Part shown: positions 36,605-44,244 of the stretch, in pieces | How the letters are laid out: every line of letters starts with the position of its first letter | How positions within the stretch are numbered: position 1 is the stretch's first letter | Assembly (NCBI GenBank): GCA_029213145.1 | Contig: JARGNK010000003.1 | Location: 58,007 to 102,250 of the forward strand | DNA: 44,244 nt | Reading direction: 5' to 3' | From: Rubripirellula sp. | GTDB taxonomy: Bacteria; Planctomycetota; Planctomycetia; Pirellulales; Pirellulaceae | Made by a program: the position numbers and the translations under genes | The notes under the pieces: generated by a model | Database searches by the model: none | What the model was told of the DNA's origin: nothing | Seen by the model: only the letters and a program-made list of their open reading frames with translations

Positions 36605-37061
36605 GCTGATTCGCAAGAAGCGAATCCTCCATCGAAGTCACCGAAGTCACCGCATCAGGCGGTCCTTCTTGGCTAGACGAGAGAAGGCGTGGCGAATCTA
36701 GGTTCGATGAAGTATCCATGCCGCTAATCTCTTGATTCCAATCTGTTAGCACCCCGTTTTATTGCTTGCCGACGGTTGCCTGTGACCAGGCTCTTCTTCC
36801 CAGCTCGGGCATCTTGCCGCCGTATTGCTTCGAGCCAACCAAGCCCGATATCGAGTGTGTTGTCAGCTTTGGGGCGGGGCGGACTAGCCGCTGATGAGTT
36901 GGGAGCTTCTCTGCATCCCTCAAAATCTTTGCATCAGGAATCTGGGCGTCCTGCATTGAGAACTTCCTGCTCGGTGCGATTGGCGAGCCTGGTGGCTGGC
37001 GTGATCGTCGCCGACTTCTCAACAAAGAGTTTGTGCTATCTCACGTTCGTCTGAATGGAGG
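36605..37061. other. Non-coding stretch before the EF-G-like pseudogene
   Basis: About 450 bases between the response regulator and the first recognisable EF-G-like codons. Open frames on both strands read without protein character. In the EF-G frame the sequence between the last stop (37002-37004) and the first recognisable residue has no ATG, GTG or TTG, so the original start and promoter appear lost or replaced. No insertion sequence ends were seen. Confidence 0.5.
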
Positions 37062-39178
37062 AACCTCGCCGTCTCTGGGCACGCATCGGCCGTCAAGACG
37101 ACCCTTGTTGATCGCTTGTTGGCCGCAGCAGGAGCATTGCACGGCGCGCCGAACGTCGCAGATCAAACAAGCATTTGCGATCTTGATGAGGAAGAGAAAA
37201 CGCACGGGCACTCCATTGAATCCGCCGTGGTTCATTTGCGACATGGTCAGGCAAACTTCAATTTCATTGATACCCCCGGATACTCGGACTTTATCGGCGG
37301 GATGATTGGTGCGATGGCGGCTGTCGATTGTGCGGTAATTTGCATCAATGCCCATGCAGGGATTCAGCTCAATACTCGGTGTGCAATGAAGGAAGCCGAG
37401 CAGGCAGGCATCCCGCGCATGATCATGATCACCAAAATGGATGATCCACAAGCTGATTACAAAGCCATTTTGGGAATGTGTCGGGACACTTGGGGTAACG
37501 GAGTGGTGCCCCTTCAGGTACCGCTTGGTGAAGGCAGTTCTTTAAGGGATGTTGCTTGCGCTATCGATTTGCAATTCGAGGCGAGAGATGCCGCCATGAA
37601 CTTGGTCCACGCACATGAGCAACTGGTTGAGAAGTTGGTGGATACCGACGAGACGTTGATGGAGCAATATTTTGAGGGTGTGATGCCCGACGCCGACGAG
37701 TTGAGGCGTCTGCTGAAGCAGGTCATTGCAGCCGGCGCGGTGATTCCAGTCTTGTGTTCCTCGGCGACCACTGGTGTTGGCCTCCTGCCGTTACTGGATA
37801 CTTTGGTGGATGTCGCGCCAAAGCCAGCGGAGGTAGTGCGCCAATTCCTGTCTGCCGATGGTGAAATCGTCACCATTGACCAAGCCGCGGATGGGCCCGT
37901 CGCTGCTCCGGTGTTTCAAGTCAGGGTCGATCCCTTTGTGCAAAAACTTAGCTACATCCGAATTTTCAGCGGGACGTTGTGCAAGGATCAGTCAATCCAT
38001 ATCAGCGGGGTTCGCAAGGAGGTCAAGCTCCATCCGCTCCTGCGATTGCAGGGAGAACAAACCAAGCCAATCGATTCAGCATCAGCGGGAGAGATTGTGG
38101 CCGTCGCCAAAATGGAAGACCTACATGTTGGTTCTTCGCTTGGTGATTTGGAATTACCGCCGATCGCATTTCCAGAGCCAATGGTGGGTTTGGCAATCTC
38201 GCCAACGAAACGTGGTGATGAGATAAGTTGTCTGCTTCGATGCACAAATTGACTGAAGAGGATCCAACGCTCAAGCTATCGCGTGATCCACAGACCAGCG
38301 AAATGGTGATGACGGGGACGAGCGAATTACATCTGCAAATGCTGCGTGAACGTCTGTTGCGCCGCGACAAAATCGAAGTTGCCACACATGAGCCGCGGAT
38401 TCCCTATCGCGAGACCATTACACAGGCCGCGGAGGGAAGCTATCGCCACAAAAAACAAAGTGGTGGCCGTGGGTAATTTGGTGAGGTCCACATTCGCATG
38501 TTGCCGTTGCCGCGAGGGACAGAGATCGAATCATTTGCAACGAAAGATCGGTTCCCCTCGATGAAATCAGATCACTACCATACGGAGTCCAACTTTTTGT
38601 GGGTCGATTCGATTGTGGGTGGTGTGATTCCGGGTAATTTTATGCCCGTGATTGAGAAGGGTTTTCTAGAGAGGCTATCCTGCGGTGTGATTGCGGGCTA
38701 CCCGATCCAGGATGTCGCAGTCGAGGTGTTCTTTGGCAAGCATCATCCGGTTGACAGTAGTGAAGCCGCCTTCAAGATGGCTGGCAGCTTGGTTTTTCGA
38801 GAGGTCTTTAAACAGGCTCGACCAGCTCTGCTGGAACCTGTCGTCCAGATGCTGGTGACAACGCCAGAGACGCACGTTGGCGACATCTTCAGTGATCTGA
38901 GTGGTCTGAGTGGTCTGAGTGGTCTGAGTGGTCTGAGTGGTCTGAGTGGTCGAGGTGGCCGCGTGTTGGGCAGCGAAGCGGTCGGAGGTGGAATGCAGTC
39001 AATCGATTGTGAAGTGCCAATTCGCGCTGTTGGTCACTACAGTCTTGCTTTGTCGAGCATGACCGCCGGTCAAGGGAGCTACACTCTCAGTTTCAGCCAC
39101 TATGAAACGGTGGCCGGTGAGGTTCAAAAGCAGTTGATGAATCCAGTCACCAACGAGGAAGAAAAGGCTGCTATGTGA
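37062..39178 (+). pseudogene. Degenerate EF-G-like translation factor gene (frameshift, nonsense codon, lost start)
   Basis: Across about 2.1 kb the conceptual product matches the planctomycete EF-G-like (FusA-type) family: GTPase domain with IDTPGYSDFIGG, then domain II (VFQVRVDPFVQKLSYIRIFSG), domain III (MTGTSELHLQMLRERL), domain IV (KKQSGGRG, FGEVHIRMLPLPRGTEIE) and domain V. Several lesions are visible. The start codon is missing. The P-loop reads GHASAVKT with Val where the Gly before Lys is required. The G4 motif NKxD reads TKMD. One base is missing near 38222-38226, shifting the frame (KRGDEI then KLSASMHKLTEEDPTL in the next frame). A Gln codon after SGGRG is a TAA stop at 38474-38476, after which the same frame resumes. 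A 9-bp repeat has expanded in domain V. Sequence between lesions is well preserved, so decay is fairly recent, or the gene was already GTPase-inactive before it broke. Confidence 0.88.
38891..38953. repeat. 9-bp tandem repeat in the EF-G-like pseudogene
   Basis: Five exact copies of AGTGGTCTG fill 38900-38944, flanked by one imperfect copy on each side (38891-38899 and 38945-38953). In the old reading frame they encode repeated Ser-Gly-Leu in the domain V loop where related proteins read DL-x-x-RRG-R, so the array is an insertion of about fifteen residues. In-frame length and perfect identity point to recent slippage. Confidence 0.95.
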
Positions 39179-39204
39179 AACGATCGTAACGAACGCCCGC
39201 GGGT

Positions 39205-40965
39205 CTACTCGCCAATCTCGGTTGGTTGGCTTGGTGGCTGTTGTTGATCAATTTCTAGAATTGTACGAATCACATCGATCAGTTGATCGAGGCGAAAAGG
39301 CTTGAACAGGACACATTTGGGATGCAGACCCGCCTGCCTCGCTTTGACGATTGAGTGACCGGGATCGTATCCGAATCCAGTCATCAGAACCATCGGCACC
39401 CGTTCCATGATTTCGCCGAGTCTTCGCATTAACTGATACCCGCTGTAATCGGGTAGTCGGATGTCACTGATGATCACGTCATAGCTGTCGGCACCACCGC
39501 TGCCGCGAACCATCAGCACCGCTTCATCACCTTTGTGAGCGGTTTCTACAACGCAGCCATATTTCTCGAGCAGCTGGTGGGCATCCTCCCGAACCTGTCC
39601 ATCGGCATCGACAACCAAGATACGTTTGCCGCGCAGCATCGCGTGTTGCGGAGATTGGACACCTGCTGGCACTGCTTCAAGCGGCGTCATCTTTTGCCCA
39701 ATTTGCTGGATCGTTTGTTTGATGTCCCTCGCATTCTGGAGAATTCTTCGTAGGCGATCCACGACTTCTGGACTGTGGCCGATGTAGCCCTCCATTACGT
39801 TGACTGCATCATTCAAAATCTCGTCGACCGGCAAGGCGACGGCGCTGTGGATGGCATCGCAGCTCTGTTGGGCCGTATTCGCCTTTTGAGCAACGAGTAA
39901 CTCCAACGTGTTCAGCGCGAAGGCGACGTCGCGAGCAAAAATTTCTAGAAACTGTAAATCACTATCACTGAATGCACTTGGATCAGGGCTTTCGACATTG
40001 ATGGTCCCCAAAACTTGGTCGTGGAGTATCAGCGGTGCTGTGATGGAACTTTTTGAGTTGTTGGCACCTGGGATAAACAACGGATCGTTTTCCACATCTT
40101 GGCAAACGTAACTCATCCCGCTGGCAGCGACATAGCCCGTGATGCCGTTTCCCTGCGGGTGAGCATAGAGTTGCCGGTCTGCCGCGTCTTGATCGATCCC
40201 AACACTCAGCAGGGGCACGAGATTGCCGGTTGTGTGTTCAAGCAAGCGAATCTCAATGACTTCGAAATTCAGTAAATCGTTCAGGTAGTGCCGAATGTTC
40301 TCTTTCAACAAATCAATTCGCTCATCCACTTCCATCATGAAGATTTCAGTGGGCCGCAGATCGGCTAATTCTCGGCCCGCGTGATGAATGGCCGCCAATT
40401 TTTGTTGTTGAAGAATCTCGTCGGTGATGTCACTGACCGTGACAATCAATTGACGGGAGTAGTTGGGTTGGACAATCGGCGCCGCGTGGACTTGGTAGTA
40501 GCGATTCCCGTCCGTTTGAAGCGTGCTGGTGGATTCTTCCCCGGTGGCCAGCGCCGTGTGAAAGGGGCAGAAATCTGGACCCATGATTTCTGGATTGGCG
40601 AGCAATTCATAGAAGTTGACACCCGTAACTTCGTCTTCCGGGCGACCCGACCAATGGGCGAGTCGACGATTCGCCCACAGTACTCGGACATCTGAATCGA
40701 GCAGGGCGACGCCTTCAGGCATATCGCGAAGCATACTCGCGCTCTGGGCGATGCCTCTCAGTTCGGTCAACTGGGGGAACTGATCGCGAGCAATCCAGAC
40801 TCCGTTGACCGATGGCTCGCTAAGTTCGTCAACGACCGCGACCGAGGTATCAACCAGAATGACCTGATCTGGATCGACATCGGCTGGCAACGTTTCCAGG
40901 TCACCGACGCAAATCAAGCGTCGTGGCTCGCTAGTCGATTTCGTTGCCTCTGGTGATCGACTCAT
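39205..40965 (-). CDS. PAS-GAF-receiver signalling protein without a kinase domain
   Basis: The product is 586 residues from the ATG at 40965, chosen because GGGAGGA lies just upstream; an upstream start would add 20 residues of poor quality. A short N-terminal part with LICVGDLETLP leads to a PAS domain (about 78-185, GVALLDSDVRVLWANRRLAHW), a GAF domain (about 205-358, GNGITGYVAASGMSYVCQDV and APLILHDQVLGTINVESPD), a helical linker (about 370-430) that looks like a degenerate dimerisation domain, and a C-terminal receiver (447-575) with phosphoacceptor D501 in YDVIISDIRLPDYSG and a Lys in LFKPF. No catalytic ATPase of a histidine kinase is present. It probably senses a ligand through PAS/GAF and is phosphorylated by a kinase elsewhere. 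It converges with the EF-G-like pseudogene, 26 bases away. Confidence 0.93.
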   Translation of the reverse strand: MSRSPEATKSTSEPRRLICVGDLETLPADVDPDQVILVDTSVAVVDELSEPSVNGVWIARDQFPQLTELRGIAQSASMLRDMPEGVALLDSDVRVLWANRRLAHWSGRPEDEVTGVNFYELLANPEIMGPDFCPFHTALATGEESTSTLQTDGNRYYQVHAAPIVQPNYSRQLIVTVSDITDEILQQQKLAAIHHAGRELADLRPTEIFMMEVDERIDLLKENIRHYLNDLLNFEVIEIRLLEHTTGNLVPLLSVGIDQDAADRQLYAHPQGNGITGYVAASGMSYVCQDVENDPLFIPGANNSKSSITAPLILHDQVLGTINVESPDPSAFSDSDLQFLEIFARDVAFALNTLELLVAQKANTAQQSCDAIHSAVALPVDEILNDAVNVMEGYIGHSPEVVDRLRRILQNARDIKQTIQQIGQKMTPLEAVPAGVQSPQHAMLRGKRILVVDADGQVREDAHQLLEKYGCVVETAHKGDEAVLMVRGSGGADSYDVIISDIRLPDYSGYQLMRRLGEIMERVPMVLMTGFGYDPGHSIVKARQAGLHPKCVLFKPFRLDQLIDVIRTILEIDQQQPPSQPTEIGE

Positions 40966-41813
40966 CGATCCTCCCTCGCCAACAGCCCGCGTCTTTTTGA
41001 TGTGGACGCCGCATCCGGTTTCCAATCTCGGGAGGCGGAATTCACTGCTTGTCCTACCCCACTCGAATCATACGGAACAGAAACCGATTTGTCATTGGTC
41101 CCTCAACAAGGCAATTCGCTGACGGTCGGCGGATTTTGCAGCTAAAGGTCCGATTTGGCTGGTTCCCGTACCTGCGTTGGCTATCGGCTAGATGGCATCG
41201 CAAACTTTGGCCTCAGATAGCGAAGAAGCTCGCTAGAACCGAATCAACCTGGTTCTGATCCTCTCGGGATAACAATCACCGCCCCACCGGCAGCCAAAAC
41301 TGGAACCTACGCCGATTGCACCAATTGATCGGAGGTTTGGAGTTCCTGCGTTTTGGAGAAAGGCCACCACACAAAGTTGGATTTGATGATTCACCAAGTG
41401 ACCCCTCGATGCCCGCAGGCTGAGGGCGAAGCACGGGTGTCAAGATGGCAAGGGCGGACCCCCACGCGGTACCAAAGCCGGTACCGGGTCACCAAAAAAC
41501 GGTTCAGCTGTCAAGCGGAAGCGGCACCCGTCGATCCCGTTGGCCACCCCCGCTGACTGCTGGACCACGGTGCCAGTTAAATCGATTCTCCGATCACCCA
41601 GGCCGCATTGGTGGTTTGGTGGCCCATCTTATTCTATGAAAATCACTGGGAAAGCGGGTTGATTTTAACGGTAATGGTTGATCAGTCCGGGAACGGGTAT
41701 TAGATTCTTGTGAGATCACCAAGACGGCCTATTTTACGCAGCCGTTAGCCGTTACCTCGTCCATCCATCTTTGAGCCTCGCAAGCTGTGAGACACATCCC
41801 CGGAGTATTTTTC
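40966..41813. other. Long divergent intergenic stretch before the YTV protein gene
   Basis: About 850 bases without a recognisable gene between the divergent PAS-GAF-receiver and YTV protein genes. The region holds both promoters. Small plus-strand frames (for example around 41353-41640) have no protein character. Two nearby GGTACC palindromes occur at about 41470-41485, with no obvious meaning. A long 5' region may indicate a long leader for the abundant YTV protein. Confidence 0.5.
41708..41735 (+). promoter_or_regulatory. Possible sigma-70-like promoter of the YTV protein gene
   Basis: TTGTGA at 41708-41713 and TATTTT at 41730-41735 are spaced by 16 bases and lie about 80 bases before the start codon. 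The match is only fair and planctomycete promoters are poorly known, so this is a weak suggestion. Confidence 0.25.
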
Positions 41814-43877
41814 ATGAGAGCACATCTTTTACAGGCATTTCTTGGGCTCAGCGCAGCATTGCTGCTGTCTGCTGATGTCCAAGCTGGCTGTGGCAAATGT
41901 AGCGGCTGTGCAACTAGCGCACCCTGCGTTTCCGCAGGCAGCGTTGGCGCCGCAGGTTCTTCTAGCGGCGAGATCGTCGGATACGAAGAGCGGACCGTCA
42001 TGCGGTCGCAGTACGTGACCGAGACCCGAGAGGTCCCCCGCACGACTTATCAGCGAGAGACCCGCACTCGTATGCGAACGGTCTGCCGACAGGTCGCAAA
42101 GGTTGAAACCAAGGAACAGACGTACACCGTTATGGTTCCAAAAACGGAAACCCACACCGAGACCTACAAAGTCCAAGTATGTGTTCCTTACGAGGAAGAG
42201 GAAGAGTACACCGTCAAGGTTCCTGTAACGACTGAAGTCGAGCAGGAATACCAAGTCAGCGTGCCATACACCGAGCAAGTTGAGCAAACCTACACGGTTT
42301 GTGTGCCAGTGAAAGAGGACGTAACCCAGACTTATACAGTTTGCGTTCCTTACACCGAGCAAGAAACTTACAAGGTGATGGTTCCCTACACCGAGCAAGT
42401 TGAGCAGTCATACGACGTTCGTGTTCCGGTTCGGAAGACCAAAATGGTCGACTATCAAGTTTGTGTTCCTTACACCGAGAACATCGAGAAGTCCTATCAG
42501 GTCCGAGTTCCGAAGACGGTTACAGAGACTCGTGAATACCGAGTTTGTGTTCCTTACAGCGAAACGGTTACTCAAGAGTACACCACCATGGTTCCTTATC
42601 AGGAAACCATGACTCAAACCTACAAGGTCAACGTTCCTTACACTGAGGAAATTGAGCAGACTTACACCGTGCAAGTTCCTTACACCGAGGAAGTTGAACA
42701 GACCTACACTGTGCAAGTGCCTTACACGGAAGACGTCGAGCAGACTTACACCGAGTGTGTTCCTGTGACTGAGACCAAAGAAGGAACCCGTACGGTCACC
42801 AAGTGTGTGCCCGTCACCACGATGAAAACCGTGACCCGTGATATGGGCAAGTACGAGTGCCAAGCTGTCGAAGTTCCATGTGGCAGTGCTGCTTGCGGAT
42901 GCCCAACTTCCGACTGTGGCGGATGCGGAGATGGCTGCGGTGGTGGAACACGAACCGTCTATCGACGCGTTTATGTTCCAAACATGGTTTCTGAAGAGGT
43001 GCCTTGCACGACTTATGAGCGTCAAACCTCCGAGGTACCTTACACCTACACCGTCACCAATTGGGTCAAAGAGACTCGTACTCGAACGGTTCAGGTTCAA
43101 AAGTGCCGCGCAGAGGAGCGGACTCGCACCATCACCGTCACCAAGTGCCGGCCAGAAGAGCGAACCCGCGTTGTCAAAGTGCAGAAGTGCCGCACTGAAG
43201 ACCGAACTCGTGAGTGCACCGTGACGAAGTATCGTCCTGAGACTCGCACCCGCGAAGTTGCTGTTCGCAAGACCCGCTGGGAAAATCGCACCTGCGAAGT
43301 GCCAGTTCGCGTTTGGGAAACCGAAACACGAACTTGTACTGTTCCTGTTCGAAAGACTCGTATGGAAACGCGAAGCCGGGAAGTAGCGTATTGCGAATGG
43401 GCCACCGAGACGAAGACTCGCATGGTCACTCTTTGCAAGCACCGCGAAGAAGAGCGAACTCGTGACATCACCAAGTATCGCACCGAAGAGCGAACTCGGA
43501 CTGTCCCTGTCACCAAAATGGTGAACGAGACTCGCACCCGCATGGTTCCTGTCTGTAAGACACGAATGGAAACACGCAAGCGAATGGTTTCACAGACCAG
43601 CTACAACACGGAAACTCGAACCCGAACCGTGAAGAAGCAGCGAATGGAAACTCAAGAACGCACCCGCGAAGTTGAGACCACCACCTGTGAGCCAGAAGAG
43701 CGAACCCGAACCTACGACGTCACCACCTACGAGACGGTGAAGGAAGAGGTACCTGAGGAGTACACTGTTTGTGTTCCTGTCCAGACAATGGAAACGGTAG
43801 AAGTTCGCGTCTGCAAGCCAGTTGCAACGACTGTCAAAGTCCCTGTCTACGGCCCAGCTGCTGACTGCTGCAAGTAG
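41814..43877 (+). CDS. YTV-type repeat protein, secreted, Cys-rich, with acidic and basic repeat halves
   Basis: The product is 687 residues from the ATG at 41814, which has CGGAG nine to ten bases upstream and yields a clean signal peptide (LLQAFLGLSAALLLSADVQA). The mature start is Cys-rich (GCGKCSGCATSAPC). From about residue 60 to 350 it is made of 14-residue units of the type EQTYTVQVPYTEEV, rich in Tyr, Val, Glu and Cys. A Gly/Cys linker (CGCPTSDCGGCGDGC, around 356-378) follows. From about 390 to 640 come sixteen-odd 14-residue units such as RTRTVPVTKMVNET, rich in Arg. This is the planctomycete YTV family, linked to the proteinaceous cell wall or envelope. The many cysteines suggest disulfide cross-linking. 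A long leader before and a strong terminator after it fit a highly expressed, single-gene transcript. Confidence 0.93.
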   Translation: MRAHLLQAFLGLSAALLLSADVQAGCGKCSGCATSAPCVSAGSVGAAGSSSGEIVGYEERTVMRSQYVTETREVPRTTYQRETRTRMRTVCRQVAKVETKEQTYTVMVPKTETHTETYKVQVCVPYEEEEEYTVKVPVTTEVEQEYQVSVPYTEQVEQTYTVCVPVKEDVTQTYTVCVPYTEQETYKVMVPYTEQVEQSYDVRVPVRKTKMVDYQVCVPYTENIEKSYQVRVPKTVTETREYRVCVPYSETVTQEYTTMVPYQETMTQTYKVNVPYTEEIEQTYTVQVPYTEEVEQTYTVQVPYTEDVEQTYTECVPVTETKEGTRTVTKCVPVTTMKTVTRDMGKYECQAVEVPCGSAACGCPTSDCGGCGDGCGGGTRTVYRRVYVPNMVSEEVPCTTYERQTSEVPYTYTVTNWVKETRTRTVQVQKCRAEERTRTITVTKCRPEERTRVVKVQKCRTEDRTRECTVTKYRPETRTREVAVRKTRWENRTCEVPVRVWETETRTCTVPVRKTRMETRSREVAYCEWATETKTRMVTLCKHREEERTRDITKYRTEERTRTVPVTKMVNETRTRMVPVCKTRMETRKRMVSQTSYNTETRTRTVKKQRMETQERTREVETTTCEPEERTRTYDVTTYETVKEEVPEEYTVCVPVQTMETVEVRVCKPVATTVKVPVYGPAADCCK

Positions 43878-43922
43878 GTTGTTGCGAATCCCTGCTCCAA
43901 CGGGAGCAGGAGCAAATTACAA

Positions 43923-43958
43923 AACCTCGGAGAGTTTGACTCTTCGGGGTTTTTTTTT
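43923..43958 (+). terminator. Strong rho-independent terminator after the YTV protein gene
   Basis: A 13-bp stem (AACCTCGGAGAGT with ACTCTTCGGGGTT, with two G-U pairs) and a 3-base loop are followed by nine T residues. It lies about 45 bases past the stop codon in the right direction. Strength and position fit an abundant message. Confidence 0.93.
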
Positions 43959-44244
43959 GGACGATGCTGTAGGTGTCCTGATCTTGCTGCGTTCTATCGA
44001 ATTCATGACGGCTGTTCCGGAATGCACCAGGGGTGCCAAGCTGTGATCAGCCTGACTTCGCCGTGGGGCAGCCAGCGTCAGTTCATCCGCTGCGGCGGTC
44101 AATGACTGGGAGGTTCGAATGCTTGTCATTGGGGAATGGTTTCGACTGGTGTTTCATTTGATCGTGCTGTTGATCAAAGGCGTGTGATCGTTAAACGGTG
44201 TGGGGCAGGAAGAGGCGTGGGGCAGGAAGAGGCGTGGGGCAGGA
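43959..44244. other. Intergenic end of the window
   Basis: No gene is recognised in the last 286 bases on either strand. The very end is occupied by a 17-bp tandem repeat listed separately; a gene beginning beyond the window cannot be excluded. Confidence 0.5.
44200..44244. repeat. 17-bp tandem repeat running off the window end
   Basis: The 17-base unit GTGGGGCAGGAAGAGGC is repeated exactly at 44200-44216 and 44217-44233, and a third copy begins at 44234 and is cut by the window end after 11 bases. All visible bases are identical between copies. The unit is not a multiple of three and lies in non-coding sequence, so it is a minisatellite-like array of unknown length. Confidence 0.95.

Noticed and set aside
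38891..38953. Short direct repeats considered as a CRISPR array
   Set aside because: Units are 9 bases with no spacers and are in frame in an EF-G-like gene; no cas genes are in the window.
41829..42398. Second minus-strand frame within the YTV protein gene
   Set aside because: Same reason: the repeat's codon bias removes stops on the opposite strand. The translation is rich in Leu, Val, Asn, Phe and Gly without motifs.
42408..43442. Long open frame on the minus strand within the YTV protein gene
   Set aside because: It is a by-product of the regular codon pattern of the 42-base repeats on the other strand; it has no start context and no recognisable protein.

Overview
The window looks like a chromosomal segment of a planctomycete, most likely of the Pirellulaceae (Rhodopirellula-like). 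The evidence is a large Cys-rich YTV-type repeat protein with a signal peptide, a planctomycete-style ECF sigma factor paired with a sensor Ser/Thr kinase, several large secreted enzymes of families expanded in this phylum (ThuA-like, FAD-dependent oxidoreductase, tandem amidohydrolases, zinc protease), moderate GC content and loosely packed genes. No rRNA, tRNA, CRISPR array, insertion sequence or prophage was found. Taxonomy is inferred from gene content only.

Layout. 2-403: 3' end of a MoxR-type AAA+ ATPase gene. 708-12715 is almost all minus strand: ThuA-like secreted protein, FkbM methyltransferase, a sigma factor plus dCache-type receptor kinase pair, an HDAC-superfamily amidohydrolase, an unrecognised 332-residue protein, a zinc-ribbon membrane protein with a 21-bp tandem repeat, an M32 carboxypeptidase and an unrecognised small protein. 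12977-17499 (plus) is a two-gene unit with three amidohydrolase-like modules, of which only one keeps its metal ligands. 17605-26744 is minus strand: DUF389 membrane protein, an FAD oxidoreductase coupled to a NosR/PceC-like membrane flavoprotein with two FMN domains, a GGQ release-factor-like protein, and an asparaginase-family hydrolase coupled to a shortened MnmE-type GTPase. 26821-29827 (plus) is a tight three-gene operon: zinc metallopeptidase, ATP-grasp ligase, DHDPS/NAL-family aldolase. 30072-34355 (minus) carries an FG-GAP repeat protein and a large zinc protease with a strongly acidic insert and a clear terminator. 34799-36575 (plus) holds glyA and a single-domain response regulator. 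37062-39178 is a decaying EF-G-like pseudogene. 39205-40965 (minus) is a PAS-GAF-receiver protein. 41814-43877 (plus) is the YTV protein with a strong terminator. The window ends in a 17-bp tandem repeat.

Genes that probably act together: the sigma factor and kinase (signal to transcription); the secreted FAD oxidoreductase and the membrane flavin/Fe-S protein (electron transfer across the membrane); the three amidohydrolase modules (one active, two possibly structural or regulatory); and the metallopeptidase/ATP-grasp/aldolase trio, the best candidate here for an undescribed pathway. The EF-G-like pseudogene and the two-charge architecture of the YTV protein are the other notable observations.
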